From the NCBI GenBank assembly GCA_017311185.1, contig JAESUZ010003505.1:2666001-2730000 (forward strand): 64,000 nt of DNA. Direction: 5' to 3'. This stretch comes from Proteles cristata cristata. Taxonomy: Eukaryota; Chordata; Mammalia; Carnivora; Hyaenidae. The position numbers were made by a program, and so were the translations under genes. The notes under the pieces were generated by a model. The model saw only the letters and a program-made list of their open reading frames with translations. It was not told the origin of the DNA and made no database searches. Each line of letters begins with the position of its first letter. Position 1 is the first letter of the stretch. Shown here piece after piece: positions 24,757 to 35,819 of the stretch.

Positions 24757-25246
24757 AACATTTTTAAAACTTTATTTTGAGGGGCGCCCGGCTGGCTCAG
24801 TCGGTTAAGCGTCTGACTTGGGCTCAGGTCATGAGCTCACGGTTTGTGAGTTTGAGCCCCGCGTCCGGGTCTGTGCTGACAGCTCAGAGCCTGGAGCCTG
24901 TTTCAGATTCTGTGTCTCCTCCCTCTCTCTCTGACCCTCCCCTGCTCACGCTGTCTGTCTTTCTCTCAGAAATAAATAAAAACATTTTTAAAAAATTAAA
25001 AATAAATAAAATTTATTTTGAGAGACAGAGAGAAAGAGTGCACAAGTGGGGGAGGGACAGGGTGGGGTGAGGGAGGGAGGGACGGAGGGAGGGAGAGAGA
25101 GAGAGGGAGAGGGAGAGAATCCCAAGCAGGTTCCACGCCGTCAGTGTAGAGCCTGGTGCGGGGCTTGAACTCATGAGCCATGAGATCATGACCTGAGCTG
25201 AGACCAAGAGTCAGAGGCTTAACTGACTGAACCATCCAGGTGCCCC
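24757..25246 (-). mobile_element. CAN-SINE interrupted by a later SINE
   Basis: Reverse copy. Its T-rich tail appears at 24757-24780, is interrupted by the forward SINE 24781-25006, and resumes at 25007 with aaatttattttgagagaca. It contains an expanded GGGA/GA tract (25063-25115) and ends with ccatccaggtgccccc. Confidence 0.88.
24781..25006 (+). mobile_element. CAN-SINE inserted into another SINE
   Basis: Forward full-length copy, gggcgcccggctggctcagt. Flanked by aaaactttattttgag (24765-24780) and taaaatttattttgag (25007-25022), both parts of the host SINE tail. It is therefore younger than the host and lies in opposite orientation. Confidence 0.92.
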
Positions 25247-25328
25247 CGCCTCTGTTTCATTGTTACATTGAGTTTGTTTTCATTTCTCCATCACCTGGGG
25301 AGGGTTAGGGGTATGACCTGTGATTTAA

Positions 25329-25514
25329 CTGGTGCTTCTCAAAGTATGATCCACGGACCACAGCATCAGTATCACGTGGGGACTTGTCAGAAATGCAGAT
25401 TTCCAGACCCCACCTCCCATCTACTGAGGCATAAACTCCGAGGGTGGGCCCAGCAACCTGTTTTAATAAGGCTTCGCAACGAGTCGGGCGCACATGTAGG
25501 TTTGAGAGCCGCTG
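25329..25514 (+). mobile_element. MER5A-type hAT-Charlie element
   Basis: Starts ctggtgcttctcaaagtatg, passes through catcagtatcacgtggggac and ccaccctc-type text, and ends ggtttgagagccgctg. The ends are inverted repeats of the MER5 type. A non-autonomous DNA transposon, about 186 nt and nearly complete. Confidence 0.88.
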
Positions 25515-25707
25515 CTCTCGGTCAGTATTTGCAGGCTGAGCTTACATTAAAGAGCTCTTGTGGGGCTAAGTTTGACCTTAGGGCACCACCTTTTTTTAGT
25601 TAAAATAGGCAGACAGTATAAACAATTAAGGTGAACCATTTTATAATGTCCTGTTTCAGAATGGCACATAGAAATCATGTAGTTGTATGTAGAAATTGCA
25701 ATTCAGG

Positions 25708-25830
25708 GGCACCAGAGTGGGTCACCTCGTTAAGTGTCCAACTCTTGATTTCGGCCCAGGTCACAATCTCATGGTTGTGGGACTGAGCTCTGCATCAGGG
25801 TTAGCGCAAAGTGTGGAGCCTTCTTGGGAT

Positions 25831-25867
<37 letters not shown>

Positions 25868-25882
25868 GAAAAAAAAAAGTAT
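25708..25882 (+). mobile_element. CAN-SINE
   Basis: Forward diverged copy, ggggcaccagagtgggtcac, with an expanded (TC)n at 25834-25861. Flanking duplication attgcaattcag upstream and downstream. Confidence 0.9.
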
Positions 25883-25889
25883 ATTGCAA

Positions 25890-26342
25890 TTCAGTCTAGC
25901 ATATAAAAATGATAAGTAGTTTTTAAAAGCTACTTTTGATCTTTGGTCAAATCTTTAAAGACTATAAGAGTTATGTGTCCCGACATGCATCTCTCCTGCT
26001 CTCTGGGCTTGGACTTCACCTTCTACTTCTACTTCTTCAGAGGCTCTGTTGGGAAGGTGGGCCATGTGGAGGCCCGTGTCGGGGAGCATGCACCTCGAGT
26101 GACCCCTCGATGCTGCTTCAGCATACAGGCCCTTCCTCTCTCCCCTCAGAACTTCTTAAAGGGCCCCTTTCTTGCCACTTCTTCCAGAAGCTGGTGGGGA
26201 GTCAGATCCAAGTAGCATATGAGTGGATGAATGCAGGCTTTAGAAGACGACAGTCACAGCCACAGCCATGTACTGCGTAAGACGCCACATGGCCGGAAAC
26301 TACACATGCTGACTAGAAGAAGGTATATGTTACCTGGTCCTG
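25890..26342. other. Intronic sequence, nothing recognised
   Basis: No named repeat or exon. A short open frame at 25936-26280 matches nothing I know. Confidence 0.45.
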
Positions 26343-26447
26343 GGTAGGGAGAGAGGCAGAGAGAGAGAGGGGGAGACACAGAATCCGAAGCAGGCTCCAG
26401 ACACTGAGCTGTCAGCACAGAGCCTGATGCAGGGCTTGAACTCAGGT
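26343..26447 (-). mobile_element. Partial CAN-SINE
   Basis: The central part of a reverse SINE (agagaggcagagagagagag to gatgcagggcttgaactc) is present. Both the tail and the tRNA-like head are missing. Confidence 0.85.
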
Positions 26448-27154
26448 CTAAGGGAGGTACTGATAGGGCCTCTTAAAGTCCTCCACAGATTTAAGATCTC
26501 TCGGTTGGAATGAATACGTGATTAGGAAGTGAATGTTAAAGAGGAGCCAGAAGATTTGAGGAAAGGCTCTTCTGGGGTAGAGGGATTGGGTATATTTGTA
26601 GGCTGCCGGAAGAGAAAATTTAACTCTGAGAGGGGAGATCCGTACTTGATGATCATTGATGGAATGTGATCGCAGAGCAGGGAGAGTCGGGTGGATTGGG
26701 GACTGAGGACAGGTAGGCTTTTGAGTAGAGAAGGGATTATGAGTGCGGTGAAGGGAACCGGGCATTTGGGTTCCAGGAGAGCAAGTTTGGGAAACAAGAC
26801 TGTTGTGCCCATCACACGGAAGAGGGATTACACTAGTTCTCTCTGGCACCAGGGGATAAAACTTGCACCCACGGGTAAGCATTACAGGAAGACCAGGCCC
26901 CTCAGGACTGTGTGGGACCCAGGCAGGTGCAGAGAGTGCATGAACTCAGTCTGAAGAAATGGACCGATCAGGCTGCCCAGTTACGCACCTTCCCAGCTTG
27001 AGAAATCATGGAGCCCCAGTTTCCTCCTTGACCCGGTGTTCTCTGTGGCTCCCCCATCCAATATGACTCGTTTTGAAGAATCTCAGTGAATTTCCACAAA
27101 GACACAGAGTTAACCTTGTTACCCTCCTCTGACTTGGTTTGTACAATTTCTCTT
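26448..27154. other. Intronic sequence, nothing recognised
   Basis: Purine-rich unique-looking text. Overlapping open frames on both strands (26448-26954) are not recognisable. Confidence 0.4.
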
Positions 27155-27172
27155 AAGAATCATTTGCTTGGG

Positions 27173-27402
27173 GGGCGCCTGGGTGGCTTAGTCGGTTAAG
27201 CGTCCAACTTTCGCTTAGGTCATGATCTCGCCGTAGTGGGTTCGAGCCCCGCGTCGGGCTCTGTGCTGACTGCCAGCTCAGAGCCTGGAGCCTGTTTCAG
27301 AGTCTGTATCTCCCTCTCTCTCTGACCCTCCCCTGCTCACGCTGTCTCTCTCTCTCTCCTAGAAATAAATAAAATAAAAATATTAAAACAAAACAAAAAA
27401 AA
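27173..27402 (+). mobile_element. CAN-SINE with perfect target duplication
   Basis: Forward young-looking copy, gggcgcctgggtggcttagt. Exact duplication aagaatcatttgcttggg at 27155-27172 and 27403-27420. It landed at the 5' edge of the next SINE. Confidence 0.95.
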
Positions 27403-27418
27403 AAGAATCATTTGCTTG

Positions 27419-27620
27419 GGACACCTGGGTGGCTCAGTCAGTTGAGCACCCAACTCTTGACTGCAGCTCAGGTTATGATCTGACGATATGTGGGTTCAAG
27501 CCCGGTGTTGGGCTCCGTGCTGTAGCATGGACCCTGCTTGGGAGTCTCCCTCTCCCTCCTTCTCTCTCTGCCCCTCCCTCGCTTCTCTCTCTCAACATAA
27601 ATAAATATATTTTTTAAAAA
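27419..27620 (+). mobile_element. CAN-SINE
   Basis: Forward copy, ggacacctgggtggctcagt, with tail aataaatatatttttta. A diverged third copy of the target word (agttgtttgcttt) follows it. Confidence 0.92.
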
Positions 27621-27767
27621 GTTGTTTGCTTTTTGCTGCCCCTGTTCACTCTTTCCTATTATTCCCCCTCTTTCTGTCCCTTTGCTACTTCCTCTGACTA
27701 GCATAGTGATAGAAACCGAGCAGCCTAATCAACATCATTAGAGATTAAAATTAGAAAAACTCCTGGT

Positions 27768-27969
27768 TAGGAGGAACTTGACGGAGGAACAAGGGGGAGA
27801 AGAAGGGGGGAAACGGTGGGGGAAAGGGAGAGAGGCAAACCATGAGAGACTCTTGAATGCTGACAAAAACTGAGGACTGATGGATGTGGGGGGAGGGGGG
27901 ATGGGCATGGAGGAGGCACTTGTGGGGATGAGCACTGGGTGTTATGTGGAAACTAATTTGACAATAAAC

Positions 27970-28002
<33 letters not shown>

Positions 28003-28007
28003 GAAAA
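27768..28007 (+). mobile_element. Young 5'-truncated L1 (240 nt)
   Basis: Only the L1 3' UTR is present, starting taggaggaacttgacgga. It has a G-rich purine tract and the AATAAA signal before a long A-run. Exact 15-nt duplication agaaaaactcctggt at 27753-27767 and 28008-28022. The same 3' end occurs at 62.5-62.7 kb with few differences. Confidence 0.94.
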
Positions 28008-28022
28008 AGAAAAACTCCTGGT

Positions 28023-29885
28023 ATTTTGCCCTTCTTTTGAATCCAAATCGTGAACCTCATCCTTACTTCTTCCCTGTTGTCGGTAGCGTTAGTGTGGACA
28101 GATTCTGTAGTCACCGCAGACCGCTCTCTCGCGGTGGGAACTCTGCTTCGAATTAGCTCAACAGTGGCAGCCCCAGATGCTATGAAGTAAGAATAACTGT
28201 GAAGACCTCTATTATCATTCAGGCTAAACTATACATGCGGGGGACTTGGATTGTGGCAAGAGTTCTGTTAACCTGAGAATGGTTTTCTCTGTCCAGTGCC
28301 TTTTCTTCTAGTGCGATGAGTACAAACTCCGTTCTTCTGGACACAGTACACAGCACCACGTGATTGTCAAGAGTAAATATTTAGTCTGTGTGGCTGGCGT
28401 CTCATGTCACAGGACAGGTACCCATGATTGACAATAAATACTAAATGACGGATCATGTACAGGGATAATATAATGCCCACAACGAGGGGAAATACCCGTG
28501 TGAAGTTCAAATTTTGTATGTGAAAGTTGGCACCGTGCCGCCGTAAATTGCCATTTTCTTCACATTAGTCACGGTGCACTAGAAGTCTGTTTTTAAAGCA
28601 AAGAGTAATCTCTGGAATTTAGCATAAAGACTCTTGTTAGTTTCAGGCTTTTTGCATGATGTTGCTCCTTTGTGAGGAATCAACAACAACAAAAAACCTC
28701 CCATTGAATTTTACTTCCTTCACATCAGAGGAAGATTGAATGTTGCAGAGATTCCTTGTGCAGAACAAGAGGAAGAAATTTAGAAACTAATCAACATTTC
28801 GGCTTACTGTGTTTGTTCTAAGTTACATTATTTATGATTTTGGAATGCGTCTGTTAACTTCTTTTTGTTTTGTGTTAACTTCTCAGTGTCTCAGAGTAAT
28901 ATGTTCACATTATCAGGATAACAGCATCATTGAGTGCTTAATTTTGTTTGGTATCTGTGAATGTTATTCTGTTTATATTTTGTAAGTTGGATAAGAATTA
29001 CATACTAAAATTTTGAAATTTATAAATATGTATTTAATGGTTTTACTTATTGATAGAGTTTGGGGAAAAGATAGATGTTTATCCAGGTGCAGAAAATAAA
29101 GCATCTAATTGATTTTTGAAGTAGCAACACTGCAAAGAAACCTTTAGGTTAAAATTCCCAAGAATGGAAACGTCTGAATTTTTAACTGAGTTCATAATTA
29201 CATGTATACTTATAGATTTAATTCTAGTCTTAGAACTGTGACAGTTAATAAAATGCTTATTATCTATTGAACAATCAGTAGGAAAAACTGGATTATTTCC
29301 AAGTGTAGTCAAATTACCATGACTTGTAATCATAACACATGTTCTGAAGCTTTTGTGACTTTTCATTCTTCAAGTGATAAATATATTCATATCCCCCTCA
29401 TGCTTAAACATGTTGATTTGGTACCAGGATAAAACTTGTGTAATGCCACTCTTTTGCCATTTAAAGTTATATTTCTATGTCTTTTTCATTTTTTTAGGAT
29501 GTGTCTGTGTGCTTCAGACGGCATTGATAAGAGGGGTTAGGGAAAGAGAACACAGTAATATCCAAGGTAACTTGGCAAAGGGGCTTTATCTAATAATCCA
29601 CTTGGTCAGGGTAGACAGAGTTCCGTCTTACAATGTATGAAGACAGGGCCACTTCCTATGGTATGGAGATTTTTGGATGTAGTACCTAATTCCTTGGTCA
29701 GTTTTCCATGGCAGCTTATGATCTGAGATGGAATTTAAGCACAACTCCAAGAGCACATCTTTTGGACTCACTCCATTGTGTTTGGACCGACTCCAGGTTT
29801 GCTGAGTAAATACGGCCAGTTGCCTGAGGCTCCCTTCACTCATCGACTATATATATTGAAGCTCCCCATTTGTCTAGCATTACGC
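28023..29885. other. AT-rich intron without recognised repeats
   Basis: About 1.9 kb in which I recognise no transposon. It is one of the longer repeat-poor blocks and therefore a place where conserved noncoding sequence could be looked for. No exon was seen. Confidence 0.45.
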
Positions 29886-29887
29886 TA

Positions 29888-30052
29888 CTTAGTCCTCATT
29901 TAAACTTCATAATCCACCCACCTTTAAAAGAAAGACTGGGAAATGGGTTTTCAAGATTAATAACCTGCCGTAGGTTGTACAGCAGGTAAGTGGCAGAAGA
30001 GGAATTGAACCCAGGTCTCTGATGCCAGATTTCAAGCTCTTACCTTCTGAGC
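29888..30052 (-). repeat. MIR-like SINE fragment
   Basis: Complement of MIR: gtacagcaggtaagtggcag, then aattgaacccaggtctctga and a 3' end in ttctgagcc. The MER5A element begins directly after. Confidence 0.8.
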
Positions 30053-30226
30053 CAGTGGTTCCCAGGTTTTCCATAATTACCTGGAAGAATTGATGAGGCG
30101 TGCATTGCTGGGCCTGAGAGTTGCTGATTCTCTGGGCTTCCGCCAGGACCCATGAATTTGTCATTTCTGACCGGTGCCCACGTGCTGATGCTGCTGGTCG
30201 TGAGGGCTATACTTTGAGAACCATGG
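30053..30226 (-). mobile_element. MER5A-type hAT-Charlie element, reverse
   Basis: Terminal sequences cagtggttcccag and actttgagaaccatgg, with the internal block gatgctgatgctgctggtc-like (30185-30200), identify a reverse MER5A copy. Nearly complete. Confidence 0.88.
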
Positions 30227-31321
30227 TGGGACTCCGTCCCTCTAAAGAACAGACGAGAGAGTTCTTGTGTCGTGCTGTTATCGATAATCTCTAACGTTTG
30301 GTGACTGTTTGCCATGTCCTAGATGCTGTTCTCAGTTCGTTCCTTTTTCATCTCACCTGAATCTTAGGAGGCAGTTCAACTGCTGGGAGAGGTTAAGGGG
30401 TGCGTGATCACCGCTTGAAAAAGAAGGAACTGGGATAGGTGGAGGCCCCCGGTAAGGTGGCCTCATAGTGAATGAGTGGCACAGCTGGTCGCTCTCATTA
30501 TGACTTCTGTCAAAAAACAGTGTCCCTGGAGCTCCGTCCAGGGCAGATTTCCTGCTGTGGGAACAGTGAGAGAAAAGGAGGCACTCTCTTCTTTTCATCC
30601 ATTGGTGTTTTATGTCCTTGGAGGAGGCTACCGGAGGCGAGGCCTGGGAAGAAAGGGTCTCCCTCCTTTTCATACTGTTCTGCCAGAGTTCTGGAGGGTG
30701 TGGCTGACATAGTTCGTTATTCTGATGAATGATGAGATTTGGGAAATGAGCTAATTCCAGTTGAGCTCTGACATTGTTGATATTCACGAGCGTGGATAAG
30801 CGGGACTGCAGGCGGTTTTGTGTGTAGGAATTGTGTTGGTGGTGCCCAAGCCACGATCAGGTTTGAAACCTGTACTCTGCTTAAGAAACTGCAGTTTCCT
30901 CATTCATTTTAAAGCTTGAAGAGAACGTGTAAGGCAGTTTCAAAAGGTGACATCACATCGATACATAAATACCTTGTGCATTTGCTTTCATTAAAACTTG
31001 TGTTGAGTGACGTTCACGTAGAAGATACTTACAAAAATAAACTTGTCCCTCCTATCAAGAAGAACTCATAGCAGACCTCACAACCAAGGAAGTATTCAGT
31101 TAACATACGTAAGAGCATCTAACTCTGAAGTTAGTGTAGCCTGGTGCGTATCTCGTCTGGAGTTACTGCTGTCATGATTCCCATGATGCCAGTGCTTGAA
31201 TCCTGGGACAAAATCCTCTTTGTAATGAGATAGCCATTTAGCGGTACAGATAGAGCCTCGGGCCCACACAGGTGTCCTTCCTGTCAGCTTGGACTGCTCG
31301 CTGATTTAAAATGGCCTTATT
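30227..31321. other. Intron, possible old MIR remnant at the start
   Basis: 30290-30470 has MIR-like wording (cttaggaggcagttcaactg). The remainder to 31321 is unique-looking. Opposing open frames at 30353-30787 match nothing known. Confidence 0.4.
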
Positions 31322-31507
31322 GGAGGGCATTTGGGTGGCTCTGTCTATTCAGTGTCCAACTCTTCATTTTGGCTCAGGTCATGATCTCATGGTCTCCCTG
31401 GGCATGGAGCCTGCGTAAGGTTCGCTCTCTCCCTCCCCCTCTGCCCTCCCCTGCTCGCTTGCGGTGCACATATGCACGCGCTCTCTTTTTCTCAAAATAA
31501 AATAAAA
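31322..31507 (+). mobile_element. CAN-SINE upstream of WWC2 exon 2
   Basis: Forward copy, ggagggcatttgggtggctc, with tail ctcaaaataaaataaa. Ends 286 nt before the exon 2 acceptor. The flanks share tggccttatt/tgtccttatt. Confidence 0.88.
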
Positions 31508-31793
31508 GAACATGTCCTTATTTATTTATTGTATGGATTTATCCTCCAGTCTTAAGCTGTGAACTTTGAAAAGGATGTTATGACTTAACTGCTACTTTTT
31601 TGGGTGTTCATCTCTGTATTTTACCCTTGTTTTTTTCCTTTAAGATTTCAGACACAGCAGTGCAAGTTCTAGACATGATCAAGAACAGGAAAACGCAGCC
31701 TAGACACGTCTTCACCTGTGGTGAGGGTCTGAATGTTGACAAACGTGGTTTGACGGAGAGAATCACCTGTGCATTTATTCTGGTTTGTTGTAG

Positions 31794-31903
31794 GTTAACG
31801 AAGCCCTTGTCGTTTGCCGATTGTGTTGGGGATGAACTTCCATGGGGCTGGGAAGCAGGGTTTGACCCACAGATTGGTGTCTACTACATCGATCACGTCA
31901 ACA
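31794..31903 (+). CDS. WWC2: WWC2 exon 2 (linker and first half of second WW domain)
   Basis: Internal coding exon of 110 nt. It is preceded by a pyrimidine-rich acceptor ending in ttgttgtag and followed by the donor gtaagt. The first base completes an Arg codon from exon 1 (phase 2), then 36 codons are open, and the last A starts the next Lys codon. The peptide begins [20 protein letters not shown] and ends in YYIDHVN. This matches what I know of WWC2 and is close to, but distinct from, WWC1/KIBRA (DELPLGWEE). It holds the linker after WW domain 1 and strands 1-2 of WW domain 2, including the signature Trp of GWE and the YYIDH core. WWC proteins bind PPxY partners and stimulate LATS1/2 in the cytoplasm, promoting YAP phosphorylation. 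Human WWC2 has Ile where this copy has Val in DHVN. The reading frame continues past the donor to a stop in the intron, so splicing is required. Confidence 0.96.
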
Positions 31904-32590
31904 GTAAGTTTTCCACTTTGGTAAAAGCAACCATAGCCGAAAAGTGATCCCCCCACAAATCTAGAATCATGCGAAAGCATCAGCATGCTTCAAAGTGAAT
32001 TTCTTTATTGCAAACCCCACTTTGTCAGCGACTAATATTAATATAAATGCCTGTTTTGGAATCTGGGACGTGAATAGAATTGGGCTTATGGGGTCGGAGA
32101 CAGAGAAGTGAATCTGTCTGTCCGTGCATGTGTCTGCCGGACACGAGGTGAGTTTCGAGAGGCCTGCGGAGGCCCTGAGCTGTTGGCCTCCTCGGCCCGT
32201 GACTGCCGCCCCTTGGGTTGTGTTTCTTCCTTTTCTGTCCTTGCCATGGACAGAGTTGGATACACGTACAGCCCAGCACGAACAACATTTTAAGACACAT
32301 GCTTGGAGTATTTTTTATGTGTCCGTGTGTGTGTGTGTTTGGCTCTCCGTCCACCCCTTTAAAAAATTTATTCAGATGAACACGTGATGTACCCACTGAT
32401 GCTCATTTTGCTTATTTCACTTAAAAACTAATCCTTTTATTTTTATGGATTTTGAGTAATACATAATGGTTTATACTCTGTTATCTTATTTCTCGTAGGT
32501 CTGTTACACTAAAGATTAATATAATATAGTACTCTTTTTAAAAATATCTTTAGGAATAATATCTTTAGGAACTTATATAGAAAAGTATCT

Positions 32591-32777
32591 GGAGTGCCTG
32601 GGTGGCTCAGTCATCAAGTGTCCAACTCTAAATTTCGGCTCAGGTCATGATCTCTCGGTTCCTGAGTTTGAGCCCCGCATCAGTCTCTGTGCTGATAGCG
32701 TGGAGCCTGCTTGGGATTCTCTCTCCTCCCCACCCGCCTTCCCCCCACTCCCTCTCAAAAATAGAAATAAAAACTTA
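32591..32777 (+). mobile_element. CAN-SINE
   Basis: Forward copy, ggagtgcctgggtggctcag. Exact duplication agaaaagtatct at 32579-32590 and 32778-32789. Confidence 0.93.
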
Positions 32778-32789
32778 AGAAAAGTATCT

Positions 32790-33668
32790 TATTCGATTCT
32801 TGATTACCTCCCCTACATAAATGTGCGATGAAGTTTTTGAGAGGCACAAAAGCCCACATTAATAACAGTTATCTCTTAGAAGCCTATGTATGGTAAATAA
32901 AATACGCTTATGGTACTTTTGTCAGATTTGAGAAAACATCCTGGCGCGGATTTCCTGTCAGGATCTTCCTCCGTCGTGCAAATACTTCCCAGGGTAACCG
33001 GGAAGGGTTCCAGAACCGATGGAACTGCTCTGCTCGTGCCTGACGTGTGCAGAGGCTGAAGGTGGGGGTGTGTGCCCAGCTGGGGGAGAAGGCCCTGTCC
33101 CCCCAGCTCTGGAGATCTGGTGGGAGGCTCCAGTGCAAGGGTGGTTGAGATGCAGTTCACACCACGAGGAGGGGCTGTGCCGAGAGACCACCGAGACCAC
33201 CGAGAGCAGCTGCCTGTAGCCCAGGGGCCGCCGAGCAGCCAGGGGAGAGGGCGGGTGGGAGGTGCAGTGCGGTGAGTGTTAGCCCATGCTGGGCCTGCAG
33301 GCAGCTCGGAGTCACCGCGTTCTTTTGCGGAAGAGGTCTGAGGGCTGGAAAAGGGTCTTGACCCTCACAGGCGGATGGGATGGAGGGATTGAGAGGAGCG
33401 GGACACGGGAGAGTGAAGTCAGGCTTTCAGTGAACACAGGCAGTGGGTGATCTGGTGCACAGTTTGGGAACCAGCTTTCATGCACACATTAGTTCAACAT
33501 AACTGCAAGTGATCGTTTCTGTAGGTTTTACCGCGGTTTCTTTTCTTTGTAATTAGAAAAAATGTGACGTTTGTGTAGAGAGATATTTCCCTGAAAGTTT
33601 CTACAAATTCCATGAAGAAATCATAAGTTTGGGTTTTAAAGTTAGCTTTCATTTTTGTATTTTTTAGT
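32790..33668. other. Intronic sequence, nothing recognised
   Basis: GC-rich between 32940 and 33420, with open frames on both strands that match nothing known. AT-rich afterwards. No named repeat. Confidence 0.4.
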
Positions 33669-33679
33669 AAACCTTTCTT

Positions 33680-33874
33680 TTTTAAAAATGTTTATTTATT
33701 TTGAGAGAGAGAGAGAGAGAGAAAGGGAGGGAGGGAGGGAGAGAGAGAATCCCAGGCAGGCTACACGCTCAGCACAGAGCCTGATGTGGGGCTTAATCTC
33801 ACAACCGTGAGATCATCACCTGAGCTGAAATTAGGAGTCAGACGCTTAACTGACTTGAACGACCCAGCTACCCC
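33680..33874 (-). mobile_element. CAN-SINE
   Basis: Reverse copy with an expanded GA/GGGA tract. Exact duplication aaacctttctt at 33669-33679 and 33875-33885. Confidence 0.93.
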
Positions 33875-33950
33875 AAACCTTTCTTCATTGTGTTATTTTA
33901 TGTTGGTTTTATTGCCTGTCAGTGATTGGTATCTAATTATTTTAATGTTT

Positions 33951-34060
33951 TTTTAAGACTTTATTTTTTTAAGTCATCTCCACACCCAATGTGAGGCTCA
34001 AACTCAAAACCTGAGATCAAGAGTCGCACGCTCCACCAAACGAGCCAGCCAGTCGCCCCC
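33951..34060 (-). mobile_element. Older short CAN-SINE
   Basis: Reverse copy of the short type: aagactttatttttttaagt, then catctccacacccaatgtga and a head in gccagccagtcgcccc. Flanked by attttaatgtt on both sides. Confidence 0.85.
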
Positions 34061-34669
34061 AAATATTTTAATGTTATGATGGAAGCAACTACTTTTGGTA
34101 AAATTCAGACAAACAGCTGTCTCTCCCCACCCCGCTCACTGATACTCAGAACCGTCTTTCAGCCCAAACCCCTCGCCAGCTGTGGTCCCCGTTCCCCCCT
34201 TCTCTGTGAAGCTTACTGAAAGCCACAGCCTGCGTGAACGGTACTTTGGCTGTCGTTCTCCATCGTGTCACACAAACCGCCCTAGCTGAGCTCACCTGAG
34301 ACCCCACACACGGTCCGGTCCAGACAACACTGCGGTCTCGTCTTCCTTCATCCGACAGAGTCCCTTGTCACTGTGGGTTACTTTCCTCTTGCTCTTTACT
34401 CCTTTGGATTTCATAATACCTTCTATTGGAATTTATCGTTATTTTTTTTTAACATACCGGGCTGCTCTTGCCCCGTTTCCCTTGTCTGTCTCTCGTCCCC
34501 TGTCCCTGGTCTGAGGGTCTCTGTGCTTGTCTTCCATGTGCAGCCTGCAGGCCCCCTTGAGGGAGGCCCTCAGTTACTCCCTGAGGTGACGGCTGTCAGG
34601 TTTGTCTCTTCAGGCTTGGCCAGGGTTCCAGATGTACGCATTTGATTCCTTGCTCCTCGGCCGACTCTA
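34061..34669. other. Intronic sequence, nothing recognised
   Basis: Pyrimidine-rich, mixed GC. No named repeat or exon. Confidence 0.4.
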
Positions 34670-34708
34670 CCACCCCCCCACCCCCCCACCCCCCCACCCC
34701 ACCCCCGC
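34670..34708. repeat. C-rich low-complexity tract (CCCCCCA)n
   Basis: Five C-runs of four to seven separated by single A. The minus strand is a strong G-quadruplex candidate. Confidence 0.9.
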
Positions 34709-35009
34709 ATTGAAGGACACTGCCCCTGTGCTGTGAGCTTCTTTGCAAGTGTTGGCTCGAGCCTGGAGCACTCTCTGCCCAGCCGCTTGGCTCTCCCTTT
34801 GGGCCACATCCTTCTGGGGCCCCTCTGCCCAGGCCTCACTGCCTCCCACAGGCCTCCTCTGGCACCCAGCCCTCCACCGCGCAGGGCTCCGCCCCCATCT
34901 GAGCCGGTGCCCTGGCCAGGTATTTCTGTAGTGCCAGGTACTTAGGGCTCTTCAAAGAGCATGTGTCAAACTGCATTTAACTTATTTATTTGTTTGTTTT
35001 CCTCACTAA

Positions 35010-35120
35010 ATTGTGAGCATCTTGTGGACAGCGAGTGCATCTTCATTTCTTTATCCTTGGGGTGCCTAGTATAATGGTACACACTTAAATGCTGGAAGGA
35101 TGGGAGAGCTCTCTTGTTTA
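35010..35120 (+). repeat. L2-like LINE tail
   Basis: ttgtgagcatcttgtggaca, then atctt...tttatccttggggtgc and agtataatggtac follow the L2 3'-end wording (tgtgagctccttgaggg ... cagcacctagcacagtg). Confidence 0.65.
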
Positions 35121-35815
35121 ACTCACACACCGAACGTTTTCCATTCATTTTTGAAGAAACTAAAGTTCTTCCAAGTATGAATTATGCTTCAGAGAGCACC
35201 ACTGTGCATATTCAAAAGCTGGCTTATTACACTATAGGTTTTTAAGTTTACCATTTTGCTTTAGTGCAGTAATGGTATCCCTGTGGCCTGATGGACCTAC
35301 TTTGTCTCAAAGTGCCCAATTTACCCACAGCAAGTATTTTCTCACTAAAAAGGATCCGCTCCATTATCTCATTAATCTTAAAGACATCCCTGTGAAGTAG
35401 TTTAGGGAACAAATGGTGTTATCTTCTCCTCACAGCTGGTCCACACAGATGGTGTGTCTTGACATTATATCGTTTCAGCATTATTTTCTCTTTGTTAAAA
35501 AAAAAGTGAAATAAAGATTGTGTGGCTGTTTAATACTGTTTCTGTGTGTGACACTACTAAATATCTAGAAGTAAAAGATTTGACCTTGACAATAGTATTT
35601 TAGGCCTTACGTGTTTCATGATAGAATCCACCTTTTCATGGGTCTGTGTGACGTGGGGGTCAGAGATATTGGTGGGGGGTATTGGTAACCAACAAAAAGG
35701 TCATTATGAAGTATTGTTTATGAGGGTTTGATAGTATCACTGTAAGCAGAAATAAATAACTTTTTGGTAGCCTTAGAGTTGTACGTAAGTGTTTTTGTCT
35801 TTTGGTAATGGAGGT
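35121..35815. other. Intronic sequence, nothing recognised
   Basis: AT-rich unique-looking intron without a named element. Confidence 0.45.
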
Positions 35816-35819
35816 CTCA

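Larger units (their letters stand above)
1..31793 (+). other. WWC2: WWC2 intron 1 (3' part)
   Basis: All sequence upstream of the exon 2 acceptor belongs to intron 1, because no codons for WW domain 1 or a start codon with its RDxDGKxFYIDH-type core were found here. It is at least 31.8 kb and holds SINEs, L1 pieces, a CpG island and simple repeats, listed separately. The attribution is inferred from exon order on the + strand. An unrelated gene or lncRNA inside the intron cannot be excluded. Confidence 0.8.

Noticed and set aside
26448..26954. Opposing open frames of 87-144 residues
   Set aside because: No recognisable domain, no splice context fitting WWC2, and frames on both strands overlap. 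Treated as chance.
31600..31947. 115-residue open frame over exon 2
   Set aside because: Only the part between the acceptor and donor matches WWC2. The upstream and downstream residues are intron read-through.
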